64,000 nt of DNA. Origin: an uncultured Bacteroidota bacterium (GTDB lineage Bacteria > Bacteroidota > Bacteroidia > Bacteroidales > P3). Under the pieces are notes generated by a model that was not told where the DNA came from, did no database searches, and saw only the letters and a list, made by a program, of their open reading frames with translations. The stretch covers positions 124,001 to 188,000 of the forward strand of contig CACYZN010000018.1 in NCBI GenBank assembly GCA_902778925.1. Reading direction: 5' to 3'. Position 1 is the stretch's first letter. The number at the start of each line of letters is the position of its first letter. A program made the position numbers and the translations under genes. Below are positions 25,498 through 34,919 of the stretch, piece by piece.

Positions 25498-26907
25498 ATG
25501 CTATTCGAGATACTGTTCATACTGATTGTGGTAAGCTCCATCATACTCGTCATCATGGAGAACCGCAAACCCAATGTGGCCATCTTCTGGGTGATGGTGC
25601 TCACACTGCTGCCTATCGTCGGACTGTTCTTCTACCTTCTCTTCGGCAAAGACCATCGCAGCCGCCGTGTGATCAAGCCCGACGAGATGAAACTACTGTC
25701 CGAGATACGCGACAGCACCAACTACGACAGCCAAGTGGCCGAACCTGACGAGAAGCGATTCTCGAAACTCGCCTCCATGATGCGCGGCATGGGCGACACT
25801 CCGCTTTTCGCAGGCAACGATGTGCGCATCTTCACCGACTTCACCCCCATGTTCCAGTCGATGCTCGACGACATAGCCACCGCCGAGAATTATGTGCATA
25901 TACAGTTCTACAAAATAGAAGACGACGAGGTGGGGCGCCAGCTGGCCGACCTGCTCGTAGCCAAGGCGAAACAGGGCGTCGACGTAAGACTGATGTTCGA
26001 CAGCTTTGCCAACCTCTTCGTGCGAGGCGACTACTACGACCGCATGCGTCGCGGGGGCGTCCGGGTCCAGTCGTTCCTCAAGTTCATTCCGTCGATGTTC
26101 ACTCGCGACATCAACTGCCGCACCCACCGAAAGATTGTCGTCGTCGACGGTCGCGTGGGCTATACCGGAGGCATGAACATCGCCCGCCGCTACCGCGACG
26201 GCATCAACCACGGCGTATGGCGCGACACACACATACGCATAGCCGGGCCGGCAGTAAGCCAGCTCGAGGTGGCACTGCTCGCCGACTGGCGCTTCTGCAC
26301 CAAAGAGATGCCCACCGACCACCGCTTCTTCCCTGCCGTCCAAGCCCATCCTTCAAACCGCAAAGTGCAAATCGTCACCTCGGGGCCTATGGATGAATGG
26401 AATACCGTGATGCAGGGCATGGTGCAAGCCATAGCACAGAGCCGCACAAAGCTATGGCTACAGACCCCCTACTTCATCCCTACCGAACCAATACTGCTTG
26501 CCCTACGCAACGCCGCCATAGCCGGTGTCGATGTGCGCATCATGATGCCCGACACCGCCGACCGTGGCGCCGTGATGCTCTATGCCTCGCAGTCGTACTT
26601 CCGCGAGATAATGAAGGCCGGCGTCCACGTATACCTCTACCACGACGGCTACCTCCATGCCAAGACCATGGTCGTCGACGACGACTTTGTAACCATCGGC
26701 TCCACCAACATCGACAGTCGGAGCATGGAACAGAACTTCGAGGTAAACGCATTCATATACGACCAACAGACAGTCCTGCGGCAACAGAGCATCTTCCTCG
26801 ACGACATCGAGCACTGCCACCTCGTCGACCCGGCCGAATGGGAACATCGATCCATCTACCACCGCATCCTTGAGTCACTTTCCAGGCTATTAACCCCATT
26901 ATTATAA
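25498..26907 (+). CDS. cls: Cardiolipin synthase
   Basis: A 469-residue phospholipase D-superfamily enzyme of the cytoplasmic membrane that joins two phosphatidylglycerol molecules to cardiolipin. Two N-terminal helices (LFEILFILIVVSSIILVIME and VAIFWVMVLTLLPIVGLFFYLLFG) are followed by two HKD motifs: HRKIVVVDGRVGYTGGMN (about 217-234) and HAKTMVVDDDFVTIGSTN (about 387-404). The layout is that of ClsA-type enzymes. The start is placed before the first helix. Confidence 0.95.
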   Translation: MLFEILFILIVVSSIILVIMENRKPNVAIFWVMVLTLLPIVGLFFYLLFGKDHRSRRVIKPDEMKLLSEIRDSTNYDSQVAEPDEKRFSKLASMMRGMGDTPLFAGNDVRIFTDFTPMFQSMLDDIATAENYVHIQFYKIEDDEVGRQLADLLVAKAKQGVDVRLMFDSFANLFVRGDYYDRMRRGGVRVQSFLKFIPSMFTRDINCRTHRKIVVVDGRVGYTGGMNIARRYRDGINHGVWRDTHIRIAGPAVSQLEVALLADWRFCTKEMPTDHRFFPAVQAHPSNRKVQIVTSGPMDEWNTVMQGMVQAIAQSRTKLWLQTPYFIPTEPILLALRNAAIAGVDVRIMMPDTADRGAVMLYASQSYFREIMKAGVHVYLYHDGYLHAKTMVVDDDFVTIGSTNIDSRSMEQNFEVNAFIYDQQTVLRQQSIFLDDIEHCHLVDPAEWEHRSIYHRILESLSRLLTPLL

Positions 26908-26922
26908 AGCACACATCCGATT

Positions 26923-28269
26923 ATGCAGAAACAGAAACGCGAGAACTTCAGCTCCAAGCTTGGCATCATCCTTGCCACAGCCGGCTCTGCCCTTGGCCTT
27001 GGCAACATCTACCGCTTCCCGTGCGAAGCAGGCGCCAACGGTGGCGGAGCATTCCTGATTGTGTACCTCATCATAGCGCTTGTCATAGGCACCTCGCTGA
27101 TGACTACCGAGTTTATCATCGGGCGCCGGGCCAAGGCCAATCCCATAGGCGCCTTCCGCAAACTGCGCAGCGGCCCCTTCTGGCCATTTGTGGGCATCCT
27201 TGGGGTATTGTGCGCTTTCCTCATTCTGGCATTCTACACCACAGTGGCCGGCTGGACCCTTGGCTACCTCGGCAAGTCGGTGGCCGGGCATTTCTCCGGG
27301 CAAGACCTGCCTCAGATACAGCAACAGTTTACCAGCTTCACCAACCACCCATGGCTGCCGCTCGTCTGCCAACTGGTTTTCCTGGCCCTCACCGCTCTCG
27401 TTGTGGCTCGTGGCGTAAAAAACGGCATCGAGCGCTACTCAAAGATACTCATGCCTCTGTTGTTGGTGATAATGGTTATACTGTGCGTCAAGTCCCTCAC
27501 CCTGTCCGGTGCACACGACGGCTTGAAGTTCTTCTTCAACCCCGACTTCTCTAAGCTTAACGCCAGCGTGCTCATCAACGCCCTAGGGCAAAGCTTCTTC
27601 TCGCTGTCCATAGGCATGGGCTGCCTCATCACCTACGGTTCATACATCAGCAAAGAGGACAACCTGCTCAGCAGCGCCACCAGCGTTACCTTGGCCGACA
27701 CCCTTGTGGCCATCCTTGCCGGCATCATTATCTTTCCCGCTGCCTTCACCTTCGGCATCCAACCCGAAGCCGGAGCCTCACTGGCCTTCACCACCCTCCC
27801 CATGGTCTTCCAACAGATGACTGGCGGCTACTTCTTCTGCCTCATCTTCTTCCTTCTCTTGGTGATTGCCACCCTCACCTCGACCATCTCGCTCCTCGAA
27901 GTAATAGTGGCCGCGCTGACCGAAGAGCTCCACCTTTCCCGCCCTGCCGCCGCCATCTACAGCTCTATCGCCACCGCCTTGATAGGCATCCCCGCCACCC
28001 TCAGTTTCCGCAATGGCAGCATTCTGAACCTTGGCGGACACTCGCTCTTCGACCTCCTCGACCACATCACAGCCAGCTACTTCATGCCCATCGGCGGACT
28101 CTTGATAGTACTCTTTGCGGGCTGGTGGATGAAGAAGCCCGACACGATGGACGAGCTGACCAACGGCGGCACACTTTCGCTCCCAATACGCCGTGCTGTA
28201 TACTTCATCATACGCTATATCGCACCCGTTGCCATCATAGTGATATTCGTAAGCCAAATGCTTAAATAA
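26923..28269 (+). CDS. Neurotransmitter:sodium symporter family transporter
   Basis: A 448-residue membrane protein of the NSS (SNF) family. The first helix carries the family signature ATAGSALGLGNIYRFPCEAGANGGGAFLIVY (about 18-48), which forms the sodium and substrate sites. Eleven helices are visible, in line with bacterial members such as MhsT. It most likely takes up amino acids with sodium; specificity is not readable. The gene ends the rightward run and is convergent with the DPP5 gene, with a strong bidirectional terminator between them. Confidence 0.93.
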   Translation: MQKQKRENFSSKLGIILATAGSALGLGNIYRFPCEAGANGGGAFLIVYLIIALVIGTSLMTTEFIIGRRAKANPIGAFRKLRSGPFWPFVGILGVLCAFLILAFYTTVAGWTLGYLGKSVAGHFSGQDLPQIQQQFTSFTNHPWLPLVCQLVFLALTALVVARGVKNGIERYSKILMPLLLVIMVILCVKSLTLSGAHDGLKFFFNPDFSKLNASVLINALGQSFFSLSIGMGCLITYGSYISKEDNLLSSATSVTLADTLVAILAGIIIFPAAFTFGIQPEAGASLAFTTLPMVFQQMTGGYFFCLIFFLLLVIATLTSTISLLEVIVAALTEELHLSRPAAAIYSSIATALIGIPATLSFRNGSILNLGGHSLFDLLDHITASYFMPIGGLLIVLFAGWWMKKPDTMDELTNGGTLSLPIRRAVYFIIRYIAPVAIIVIFVSQMLK

Positions 28270-28291
28270 TCATTCCTGTAATGATAAAAGA

Positions 28292-28334
28292 GCAGGCGGG
28301 GCAACACAATGTGTTGCCCCGCCTGCTTATTTGT
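28292..28334. terminator. Bidirectional intrinsic terminator
   Basis: A perfect 16-bp stem, GCAGGCGGGGCAACAC (28292-28307) with its complement (28311-28326), around a 3-nt loop. TTATTTG follows on the + strand and TCTTTTAT on the - strand. It lies between the convergent transporter and peptidase genes and should stop transcription from both sides. Confidence 0.92.
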
Positions 28335-28351
28335 GTCTATGTCTGGTTATA

Positions 28352-30460
28352 CTATTTCTTCAGCCACTGGTCGAACCAATCGATGAAGTTGCGGTGCCAG
28401 AGGAGGCTATTCTGGGGCTTGAGCACCCAGTGGGTCTCGTCGGGGAAGTAGAGGTAGCGACTGGGGATGCGACGTATCTGGGCAGCGTTGTAGGCGGCCA
28501 TGCCCTGCGAAGCCACAATACGGAAGTCAAACTCCGAGTGAATAACACAGATGGGGCTGTTCCACTTGTCGACGAATCGGTGCGGCGAGTTGGAGAAGCT
28601 CTTCTTTATCTGCGGATTGTTCCAATCCCAATAGGGGCCACCAAGGTCCCAATTCTCGAACCACATCTCTTCGGTCTCGAGGTACTGTTGCTCGAAGTTG
28701 AACATACCGTTGTGGGCCAGAAAGGCTTTGAAGCGGCGGCCTTCGTTGTAGCCTTTCACGTCGTGGTTGTGACCAGCAAGCCAGTAGATGCTGTAGCCGC
28801 CGAACGAAGCTCCGCAGGCACCGATGCGCTCACGGTCGATCTGCTTGAAGTTATTGGCAAAGTAGTCGGTGGCACTCATGTAGTCTTGCATGCAGAGTCC
28901 ACCATAGTCGCCACTGATTTCCTCGAGCCACTCCATGCCGAAGCCGGGGACACCGCGACGGTTGGGGGCTATGACGAAGTAACCGGCTCCGCTCATTACC
29001 TCGAAGTTCCAGCGGGTACTCCAGAACTGGCTTACGATACTCTGAGGACCACCTTCGCAGAAGAGCAGTGCAGGATAGGTCTTGGTGCTGTCGTAGTCAT
29101 AGGGATAAATGAGCCATGTGAGCATTTCCTTACCGTCGACGGTCTTGATCCAGTATGGCTCTGTCTTGCCCATGCGCACCTGCGAGAGGACGTCGTCGTT
29201 GAAGGTGCTGATCTTTTTACCCTCCGACTTATCGTCGCCGAGGTTGTAGGCATATAGGGTGGCAGGGTATTGCATGCTGACCTGCGAGGCGATGATATTG
29301 TCACCATTCATCTGGAAGCTATTGACGTCGTGCATACCGGCAGAAACCTGACGGATAGCCTTGGTCTCGCGGTTGAAGGCGAAGATTTCGAGAGTGCCAC
29401 GGTACATCACCACGGCTGCCAGTTCTTTGTCGTCATTGCTCCAGCTGATACCACTCACGCCATAGTCGAAGCTCTCGGTGAGGTCGGTCCTGATGCCGCT
29501 AGCGATGTCCATCACCATCAGGCGCAGCTTGTCGGCCTCGTAGCCCTCGCGCGCCATGCTCTCCCAGGCAATCATGGTGCCGTCGTGGCTGAACACTGGG
29601 TTCTGGTCGTAGCCCATGATACCCTCGCTCAGATTGCGGGTCTCGCCAGTCTCGATGTTATAGAGGTAGATGTCGCTGTTGGTCGAGTGGGCATAGTCGT
29701 AGCCGGTCTTCTTGCGGCAGGTGTAGGCTATTGTCTTGCTGTCGGGACTGTAGTTGTATTGCTCGGTACCGCCCCACGGACGCATCGGGCTTTCGAAGGT
29801 GCTGTCGATGATATTGACTACCTTGTCCATCTGGGCCTTGCCGTTTTCCATAGGTACGTAGAATATTTGGGGAATTTCATCCACCCAGTTGTCCCAATGG
29901 CGGTACATCAGGTCCTCGTTGATGCGGCCGGTAGTCTTGTCCAATCCGGCATAGAGCTTGTCAAGGTGCTCGGGGCGCTCGACGGGGATGGTCGAGATGT
30001 AGACCAGCGACTTGCCGTCGGGGGCCACCTTGAAGCCCTCGAAACCACGCTCGCACTCGGCCACGACGGTCTCACTGTTGGAGGTGAGGTTCATCGAGAG
30101 TATCTGGTTGCCACGGCAGAACATGATGGTGTTGTCGTCGTACCACACTGGGCTGAACTCACTCTGGGCGGTAGTGGTGAGACGCTTGGCCTCGCCGCCC
30201 CCGTAGGGCATCACATACAGCTCGGCATTGTTCTTGTTCTGCTCCATGTCGGTGTAGCGCAGGGTGTAGAGCACCTGACTGCCATCGGGGCTGATGGCAT
30301 ACTCGCTCATCACGCCGAGGCTCCACATCACCTCGGGGGTAAAGCGGCCGTTCTCGACGGCCACCTGCGGTTTCTCCACAGGCTTCTCTGCCGGTTCTTT
30401 CGGCTGGCAACCTGCGAGGCACAGCGCCGCAGATGCCATAACAAATAGTGTTTTCTTCAT
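28352..30460 (-). CDS. DPP5-like S9 dipeptidyl peptidase, lipoprotein
   Basis: A 702-residue prolyl-oligopeptidase-family enzyme with a lipobox (LAGC, Cys18). A seven-bladed propeller (about 40-430, with repeated 'ISPDGSQVLYT' and 'FSHDGTMIAWES' motifs) precedes the alpha/beta-hydrolase domain. The catalytic triad is Ser552 (GASFGGYS), Asp645 (EFDFR) and His677 (DETHWVLKP). The 'GGPQSIVSQFWSTRWNFEVM' stretch and the ending resemble Porphyromonas gingivalis DPP5. It should release dipeptides from peptides in the periplasm for uptake, a feature of amino-acid-fermenting Bacteroidales. The upstream lipoprotein gene is 31 bp away. Confidence 0.9.
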   Translation of the reverse strand: MKKTLFVMASAALCLAGCQPKEPAEKPVEKPQVAVENGRFTPEVMWSLGVMSEYAISPDGSQVLYTLRYTDMEQNKNNAELYVMPYGGGEAKRLTTTAQSEFSPVWYDDNTIMFCRGNQILSMNLTSNSETVVAECERGFEGFKVAPDGKSLVYISTIPVERPEHLDKLYAGLDKTTGRINEDLMYRHWDNWVDEIPQIFYVPMENGKAQMDKVVNIIDSTFESPMRPWGGTEQYNYSPDSKTIAYTCRKKTGYDYAHSTNSDIYLYNIETGETRNLSEGIMGYDQNPVFSHDGTMIAWESMAREGYEADKLRLMVMDIASGIRTDLTESFDYGVSGISWSNDDKELAAVVMYRGTLEIFAFNRETKAIRQVSAGMHDVNSFQMNGDNIIASQVSMQYPATLYAYNLGDDKSEGKKISTFNDDVLSQVRMGKTEPYWIKTVDGKEMLTWLIYPYDYDSTKTYPALLFCEGGPQSIVSQFWSTRWNFEVMSGAGYFVIAPNRRGVPGFGMEWLEEISGDYGGLCMQDYMSATDYFANNFKQIDRERIGACGASFGGYSIYWLAGHNHDVKGYNEGRRFKAFLAHNGMFNFEQQYLETEEMWFENWDLGGPYWDWNNPQIKKSFSNSPHRFVDKWNSPICVIHSEFDFRIVASQGMAAYNAAQIRRIPSRYLYFPDETHWVLKPQNSLLWHRNFIDWFDQWLKK

Positions 30461-30491
30461 AGTCTTGTTGTTATCTCTTGTTCTTGATTAG

Positions 30492-31361
30492 CTACTTCTT
30501 TGCGCCTTTCTGACTGTCGTAATAGGGGTCGGGCTTGCGGGTATCCACATTGTAGAAGTTGAAACCCGAGTGGCCCGGCTCGATGATGTTGATAAACTCG
30601 ACCTCGGCGGGCAGGGGCTCGAAGGTGATGGAATAGACCAACACGTCGTAGCCGCCGATATTGTGGGCAAACTGCGACCGCTCGGGATACATGGTGATGC
30701 CGTCGGCCTCGACCATCTTGAAGCGCTGGCCGGTGTAGCAGTCTTCGATATACACGTCGGGCAGCAGGTACAGTCCGGCCTCGTTTATGGGCTGGTGCTT
30801 GGGGGTGCGTGCCTTGTACATGAAATACACCTTCGCCTTCAGCTGGTCGAGCTCAATTTTCTCGATGCTCACCGTCTGGGCATAGGGCGAACGGCTTTCG
30901 ACATACGGGAAGTCGACCGTGCGCGGCAGGCGGGGTTTCACCCATTTGGGACGGTTGGGGTCGACCGGCCCCTGATAGCCCTTGGCGGGACGGGGTTGCT
31001 TGGTGCGCTCGAGCTGGAAGTCGCTCTCCACGGCGTAGCAACGCATGTTGGCGCCGAGCGAGAAGGTGATGGCACCGTCGGGGGCGCCGGTCTCCTTGGT
31101 GACGCGGTTGCGCACGTTGTGCTGGCTGTAGAGGCTTCCGGCGGCGCTACCGGTAAGCGACACCACCTTGTACACCAGCTTGGTGCCCTCCATGCCGTCG
31201 CGCTGCGTGGCATCGGGGCGGCCGAAGTCGGCCACTATCTCGTAGTAGCTCTTGCCCGTATAGATCTGTTCAAGCGTAGGGTCGGCCGACATGTAGCGCC
31301 CGCCCCAGCAACCGGTCAGCATCACTGCTGCCAGTAATACGATTGGGGTGTAAGGTTTCAT
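30492..31361 (-). CDS. Lipoprotein of unknown function
   Basis: A 289-residue lipoprotein (MLTGC, Cys18). Residues about 28-65 (TLEQIYTGKSYYEIVADFGRPDATQRDGMEGTKLVYK, read in parts) resemble the first part of a BamE/SmpA-like fold, where 'G-K-S-Y-x-E-I-x-x-x-F-G-x-P' is typical. The rest is strand-rich with no known motif. It sits 2 bp downstream of the MORN-repeat gene and 31 bp upstream of the DPP5 gene. A structural envelope role is possible; no firm function. Confidence 0.7.
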   Translation of the reverse strand: MKPYTPIVLLAAVMLTGCWGGRYMSADPTLEQIYTGKSYYEIVADFGRPDATQRDGMEGTKLVYKVVSLTGSAAGSLYSQHNVRNRVTKETGAPDGAITFSLGANMRCYAVESDFQLERTKQPRPAKGYQGPVDPNRPKWVKPRLPRTVDFPYVESRSPYAQTVSIEKIELDQLKAKVYFMYKARTPKHQPINEAGLYLLPDVYIEDCYTGQRFKMVEADGITMYPERSQFAHNIGGYDVLVYSITFEPLPAEVEFINIIEPGHSGFNFYNVDTRKPDPYYDSQKGAKK

Positions 31362-31363
31362 TG

Positions 31364-32062
31364 CTATTCTTCAATTTTACCGTTTACAAAGTTGCCCGAG
31401 AGCACGGTACCGTCGGGGCTGGTGTAGGTGCCATGGCCGTTGAAGAGGTCGTTGCGCCACGAACCCTCGTAGTATCCGCCGTCGGAGAAGCGGCATTTGC
31501 CCTGACCCTCGCGGTGGTCGTTCACCCAGTTGCCGGTGTAGGTGGTGCCGTCCTTGAACGTGATGGTGCCTTGACCCGACATGTGGCCCATGTGGAAATT
31601 GCCCTCATAGCGGTCGCCGTTGGCCCAGACCTTGACGCCCTGGCCGTGGGGAGCGCCCGAGATAAAGGCGCCGTCGAAGCGGCTGCCGTCGGCATAGCGC
31701 AGGTAGCCAGTGCCGTTGCCCATGCCGTTCCAGTCGCCCTCGAGCACGTTGCCGTTGGGGAAACGGAAGGTGCCGTGACCCTTGATGGTGTTCTTCTCCC
31801 ACTGACCGTTGTATTCGATGCCGTTGGCCCAGGTGTAGGTGCCGGTGCCATGCTGCATGCCTTTCTTCCACTGGCCGTCGTAGCGGTCGCCGTTGGGCCA
31901 GGTCATCAGGCCGTTGCCCTCGATCTTGCCACGCCCGTTGCGCTGGCCTGTATAGACACGTCCGTCGTCGTAGGTGGTGGTCTCCACAACCTGTGCAGCA
32001 ACGCCGTTTGAGAGAAGGAACAGGGCGCCAGCGAGCAGCATCAGTCTAGTAGTCTTTTTCAT
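31364..32062 (-). CDS. Exported MORN-repeat protein
   Basis: A 232-residue protein with a signal peptide ending GVAAQ. Almost the whole mature part is a run of about eight MORN repeats of roughly 23 residues, each with a 'Y-x-G-x-W-x-x-G-x-x-x-G-x-G-T' core: for example YDGQWKKGMQHGTGTYT and YNGQWEKNTIKGHGTFR. MORN repeats form an extended beta sheet used in lipid or protein contacts. Such exported forms are common in Bacteroidales with unknown roles. It lies 58 bp after the glycosyltransferase gene. Confidence 0.9.
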   Translation of the reverse strand: MKKTTRLMLLAGALFLLSNGVAAQVVETTTYDDGRVYTGQRNGRGKIEGNGLMTWPNGDRYDGQWKKGMQHGTGTYTWANGIEYNGQWEKNTIKGHGTFRFPNGNVLEGDWNGMGNGTGYLRYADGSRFDGAFISGAPHGQGVKVWANGDRYEGNFHMGHMSGQGTITFKDGTTYTGNWVNDHREGQGKCRFSDGGYYEGSWRNDLFNGHGTYTSPDGTVLSGNFVNGKIEE

Positions 32063-32120
32063 GGTGTATCTTTTTTTGTTGTTTATATTGTTGTCTTAAT
32101 TTCATTTTCCAACGGCCACC

Positions 32121-33020
32121 TCAACCTTTGCGCAGGCACCCGATGAGGAGTCCCAGTTTGTAGAAGTTGAACTGCGCCACGGTGATGGCGTTGCCCGCCA
32201 CAAAGTGCGAGCGGAGCGGCCTTTTCAGCACGGCAAACAGTGCTGCCACCAGCCACACGGCACGGTAGCGGCGCAGTCGCTCGTAGGTCTTGAGCAGCCT
32301 TACCGACTGGCAGAAGCCGTGGTCGGTGCCCAGACGGCGATAGAGCAGTGCTAGGTTGGCCACCGCCTCGGCCGTCTTGTCCAGGAACTCGGCGTTCAGC
32401 TCCACCTGGCCGTTCTCTGCCGGATTGTCGATGTGCACTATCGGCACACCCTCCTGCTGCAGGCGGTAGCCGAACAGCGTATCTTCATGCCCGTAGCCAT
32501 GCAGGCTCTCGTCGAAGCGTATCTGCTCGAGCACCGACCGCTCTATCATGAAGTTGCCCGTCATGAAGGCGCGGTAGGGGTTGCGGTTGCGCTCGGAGGC
32601 CGAGCGGCTTTCGACCGTGGTGCCATAGAGGTAGCGCAGCCTGTGTGCGTCGTCGTTGTAGCAGCGGTTGTAGGCCACGCCGCCCACCACCACCTTCGGC
32701 CCGTCGGCCAGGGTGTCGGCATAGCGCTGCAGGAAGCCGTCGCCCACCTTCATGTCGTTGTCGAGAAACAGCAGGTACTGCCCCGCGGTGTGCTGCAGGA
32801 AGAGGTTGCGAATGGCGGCACGCCCTATGTTGGCCTCGAGCAGCACGCGGCGCGCCATGCCGTCGATGGCGGCATTGGCCTGGCGCCACTGGTCGGTCGA
32901 GCGGTCGTCGATGCACACCAGCTCCACCTCGCCCGGCGCCATTTGCCGGCACTGCCGGTGCAGCGCCTCGACCAGGGGCACTGCATTGTAGTTGTAGAGT
33001 GGTATGCAGACCGAAATCAT
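32121..33020 (-). CDS. Family 2 glycosyltransferase
   Basis: A 299-residue GT-A enzyme. It starts MISVCIPLYNYN, has the nucleotide-binding ELVCIDDRSTD (33-43), the metal-binding DND (87-89) and 'MTGNFMIERSVLEQIRFDESLHGYGHED', which is the acceptor region of GT2 enzymes. There is no clear membrane helix, though a hydrophobic segment near 255-266 may touch the membrane. The sugar and acceptor are unknown. The start overlaps the stop of the MBL hydrolase gene by 4 bp. Confidence 0.9.
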   Translation of the reverse strand: MISVCIPLYNYNAVPLVEALHRQCRQMAPGEVELVCIDDRSTDQWRQANAAIDGMARRVLLEANIGRAAIRNLFLQHTAGQYLLFLDNDMKVGDGFLQRYADTLADGPKVVVGGVAYNRCYNDDAHRLRYLYGTTVESRSASERNRNPYRAFMTGNFMIERSVLEQIRFDESLHGYGHEDTLFGYRLQQEGVPIVHIDNPAENGQVELNAEFLDKTAEAVANLALLYRRLGTDHGFCQSVRLLKTYERLRRYRAVWLVAALFAVLKRPLRSHFVAGNAITVAQFNFYKLGLLIGCLRKG

Positions 33021-33844
33021 ATATCTATTGTCAGGTTGTCGTAGGCCAGATGTACGCCGTCGGGCAACGAGGCCTCGACCTCGTCGTGCAGTCCCATCTC
33101 GTGGCTTATGTGGGTGATATAGGCCTCGCGCGGAGCCACGGCGGCCACCACCTCGAGCGCCTCGGGCAGCGAATAGTGCGAGTAGTGGTGATCGCGACGC
33201 AGGGCGTTGACCACGAGCACCTCGACCCCGCGCAACTTCTCCAGCTCGGCGTCGGCTATGTGGTTGGCATCGGTGATGTAGGCCACGGGGCCGATGCGGT
33301 AGCCCAGCACAGGCAGGTCCTTGTGCATCACCCTTACGGGCACCACCTCGACGGGTACGGGCGTGTGCTGCAGGGCGAAGGGGTTGCCGTCGACGGTGTG
33401 CAGTTCGGCTTCGGGCAGGCCCGGATACTGGTGCGGGGCGAATATGTAGTGGTAGTCGCGCTCGATGGCCGTGCGGGCCTCGGCGTTGAGGTAGATGTCC
33501 ATCTTGCGGCGCTGCACGTAGTTGAACGACCGTATGTCGTCCAGCCCCGCCACGTGGTCGCGGTGGGCGTGGGTGATGAGTATGGCGTCCAGGTGGTCGA
33601 CCCGCTGGCGCAGCATCTGCTGGCGAAAGTCGGGCCCGATGTCGAACAGTATGTTTAGCGGCTGGAAATCAGCTCCCGACTGGATACCGAGGCCGAGCCG
33701 TCCGGCATCGGCGGCGGCAATGGTAAGCAACGCCGACGTCCGCAACCGGCTATCGCAGGGGTTGGCCGAGTTGCAGACGTCGCAGTGGCATGCTATGACC
33801 GGCACGCCTTGCGATGTGCCTGTACCGAGAAATGCCAGTCTCAC
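33017..33844 (-). CDS. PhnP-like metallo-beta-lactamase-fold hydrolase
   Basis: A 275-residue enzyme. It opens with LAFLGTGTSQGVPVIACHCDVC, the N-terminus of the PhnP-like group with a structural zinc-type CxxC. The metal motif THAHRDH is at 91-97, and distal ligands appear in 'VAYITDANHI' and 'ITHISHEM'. Relatives are cyclic or phosphodiester hydrolases. Start is GTG, overlapping the rprY stop as GTGA; it also overlaps the glycosyltransferase gene, so three genes from rprY are coupled. Confidence 0.88.
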   Translation of the reverse strand: MRLAFLGTGTSQGVPVIACHCDVCNSANPCDSRLRTSALLTIAAADAGRLGLGIQSGADFQPLNILFDIGPDFRQQMLRQRVDHLDAILITHAHRDHVAGLDDIRSFNYVQRRKMDIYLNAEARTAIERDYHYIFAPHQYPGLPEAELHTVDGNPFALQHTPVPVEVVPVRVMHKDLPVLGYRIGPVAYITDANHIADAELEKLRGVEVLVVNALRRDHHYSHYSLPEALEVVAAVAPREAYITHISHEMGLHDEVEASLPDGVHLAYDNLTIDI

Positions 33845-34533
33845 TCCTTGTGGGTCAGTTTGAAGCCCACACCGTGCACGTTGACTATCTCGACAGAGGG
33901 GTCGGGCTTGAGGTATTTACGCAGCTTGGTGATATACACATCCATGGAGCGGGCGGCGAAGTAGCTGTCGTCCTTCCATATTTTCTGCAGGGTGGTGTTG
34001 CGGTCGACCAGCTGGCCGAAGTTGATGGCAAACATACGCAGCAGGTCGCATTCCTTGGCCGTCAGCCGCTGTATGTCGTCGCCGAGCATGAGCGTCTGGT
34101 GCACATAGTCGAATGTGAAATTGCCTATACGGAACACATTCTTGTCTGGCCGGTCCTCGTTGAACGAGCGGCGCATGGTGGCGTTCAGGCGCGCCAGCAG
34201 CTCCTCCATCGAGAAGGGCTTGGTGATGTAGTCGTCGGCCCCCACCTCGAAGCCCTTCAGCTTGTCGGCCTCCAGGTTCTTGGCCGTAAGGAATATGATA
34301 GGCACCTTCTTGTCTATCTTCCTTATGTCCTTCGCCACAGCGAAGCCATCCTTGAGCGGCATCATCACATCGAGGATACAAGCGTCGACATCCTCTTCGT
34401 CGAAGCTCGACATGGCCTCCTCGCCGTCCTTGGCCCACACCACGGTGTAGCCTTTCTGCGTGAGATAAGCTTTCAGGATTGTTCCAAGGTTGGGATCATC
34501 CTCTGCTACCAAAAGTTTAATTCCGAGGTTCAT
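33841..34533 (-). CDS. rprY: OmpR-family response regulator (RprY-like)
   Basis: A 230-residue DNA-binding response regulator. The receiver domain has the acidic pair at 11-13 (EDD), phospho-acceptor Asp55 (CILDVMMP) and Lys105 (ITKPF). A winged-helix domain follows from about 135 to the end (RLTAKECDLLRMFA ... VHGVGFKLT). The sequence resembles RprY of Bacteroides and Porphyromonas. No sensor kinase gene is adjacent, so the partner must lie elsewhere. It heads an operon with the MBL hydrolase and glycosyltransferase and is divergent from hppA. I see no convincing promoter box in its A/T-rich upstream region. Confidence 0.9.
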   Translation of the reverse strand: MNLGIKLLVAEDDPNLGTILKAYLTQKGYTVVWAKDGEEAMSSFDEEDVDACILDVMMPLKDGFAVAKDIRKIDKKVPIIFLTAKNLEADKLKGFEVGADDYITKPFSMEELLARLNATMRRSFNEDRPDKNVFRIGNFTFDYVHQTLMLGDDIQRLTAKECDLLRMFAINFGQLVDRNTTLQKIWKDDSYFAARSMDVYITKLRKYLKPDPSVEIVNVHGVGFKLTHKE

Positions 34534-34741
34534 ATTCGTATCTATTGTGGTTATATTGTCTACGTTGTTTTGTACCCCACTAACACGGAAAATTGCAATT
34601 TATTGCGTAAAATGTTAATTTTTTTTTGTTAATTCAGCCATCCCCCTGATTATCAACACCACCTCCCCCAGCGCAGCCACCGTCCCCACCACGCCACCGC
34701 CACCCCATCCGCCAGCCATCCCCTCCCCTTCCCCTCCGGTC

Positions 34742-34839
34742 GTTGTACTATCGTTGTACTATTGTTGTACTATCGTTGTACTATTGAAAACATAAGAACG
34801 ATAGTACAACAATAGTACAACAATAGTACAACGATAGTA
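34742..34839. repeat. Family B 11-bp-unit palindrome, copy 3
   Basis: Left units at 34742-34785 (GTTGTACTATC and GTTGTACTATT alternating), centre GAAAACATAAGAAC (34786-34799), right units from 34800 to 34839. Same orientation as copy 2. It lies between divergent rprY and hppA. The left flank, read on the minus strand (about 34741 down to 34703), is GACCGGAGGGGAAGGGG followed by AGGGGATGGCTGGCGGAT, matching the family A flank at 6447 and 57275. Confidence 0.92.
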
Positions 34840-34888
34840 GCGAAGGGGGCCAGGGAGGCGAAAAATGGGGGTCGGGAGGCAGATTTTT

Positions 34889-34919
34889 TTTGGTAAATTT
34901 AAAAAAAGACATATATTTG
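34889..34919 (+). promoter_or_regulatory. hppA promoter
   Basis: TTTG at 34889-34892 and TATATTTG at 34912-34919, spacer 19 bp, beginning 49 bp after the family B palindrome. A 42-nt A-rich leader follows before the hppA ATG. Confidence 0.75.
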
